In this document: in pieces, positions 5,425-5,429 of the stretch
Layout: every line of letters starts with the position of its first letter
How positions within the stretch are numbered: the first letter of the stretch is position 1
NCBI GenBank assembly: GCA_001829395.1
Contig: MIBD01000118.1
Location: 1-5,429 of the forward strand
Length of the DNA stretch: 5,429 nucleotides
Reading direction: 5' to 3'
Source of the DNA: Spirochaetes bacterium GWF1_49_6
GTDB taxonomy: Bacteria; Spirochaetota; Brevinematia; Brevinematales; GWF1-51-8
Translations under genes and position numbers: made by a program
Notes under the pieces: model-generated
What the model was told of the DNA's origin: nothing
Databases searched by the model: none
Seen by the model: only the letters and a program-made list of their open reading frames with translations

Positions 5425-5429
5425 AAGGA

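Noticed and set aside
1..5429. tRNA, rRNA, CRISPR array, insertion sequence or attachment site
   Set aside because: None of the characteristic sequences or repeat layouts was seen on either strand, apart from the single inverted-repeat element at 3325-3402.

Overview
This is a bacterial window with three protein genes, all on the minus strand, so transcription runs from high to low coordinates. In that order they are: a soluble GAF-domain histidine-kinase-like protein (5332 to 3572), enzyme I of the phosphoenolpyruvate:sugar phosphotransferase system (ptsI, 3309 to 1510), and the first 409 codons of a membrane sensor protein that runs off the left edge (1227 to 1). Base composition is roughly balanced in the genes and AT-rich in the spacers. 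The organism cannot be named from this sequence. A periplasmic ABC_sub_bind sensor with an N-terminal signal peptide suggests a Gram-negative-type envelope. This sensor type together with a solitary enzyme I would fit a spirochaete or a similar deep-branching group, but that is a weak inference.

Layout by region. 5333-5429: upstream region of the kinase-like gene, with a near-consensus sigma70-type promoter (TTGACA, 17 bp, TATAGT) and a good Shine-Dalgarno. 3572-5332: a 586-residue protein with an N-terminal coiled coil built of seven 21-residue repeats, then GAF, a HisKA-like helical pair and an HATPase_c domain. The ATP-binding boxes look intact, but glutamate replaces the usual phospho-accepting histidine. 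3310-3571: spacer with two near-consensus promoters in tandem for ptsI, then a 78-bp element able to fold into a three-way junction inside the ptsI leader. 1510-3309: ptsI with its active-site residues intact. 1228-1509: spacer with a sigma70-type promoter for the sensor gene and weak palindromes near it; nothing else is supported in it. 1-1227: sensor gene (signal peptide, ABC_sub_bind domain, one membrane helix, start of a PAS domain).

How they work together: each gene appears to have its own promoter, so this is a co-directional cluster of separate transcription units rather than one clear operon. No intrinsic terminator (stem plus T-run) is visible after either complete gene, so read-through is possible. 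The theme is sensing and phosphotransfer: a cytoplasmic GAF kinase or pseudokinase, the PEP-dependent phosphoryl donor of the PTS, and a periplasmic ligand sensor. No HPr, EII component or response regulator lies in the window, so partners must be encoded elsewhere.

The points most worth a second look are the Glu-for-His H-box of the kinase, its regular 21-residue repeat array, and the three-way-junction element in the ptsI leader.
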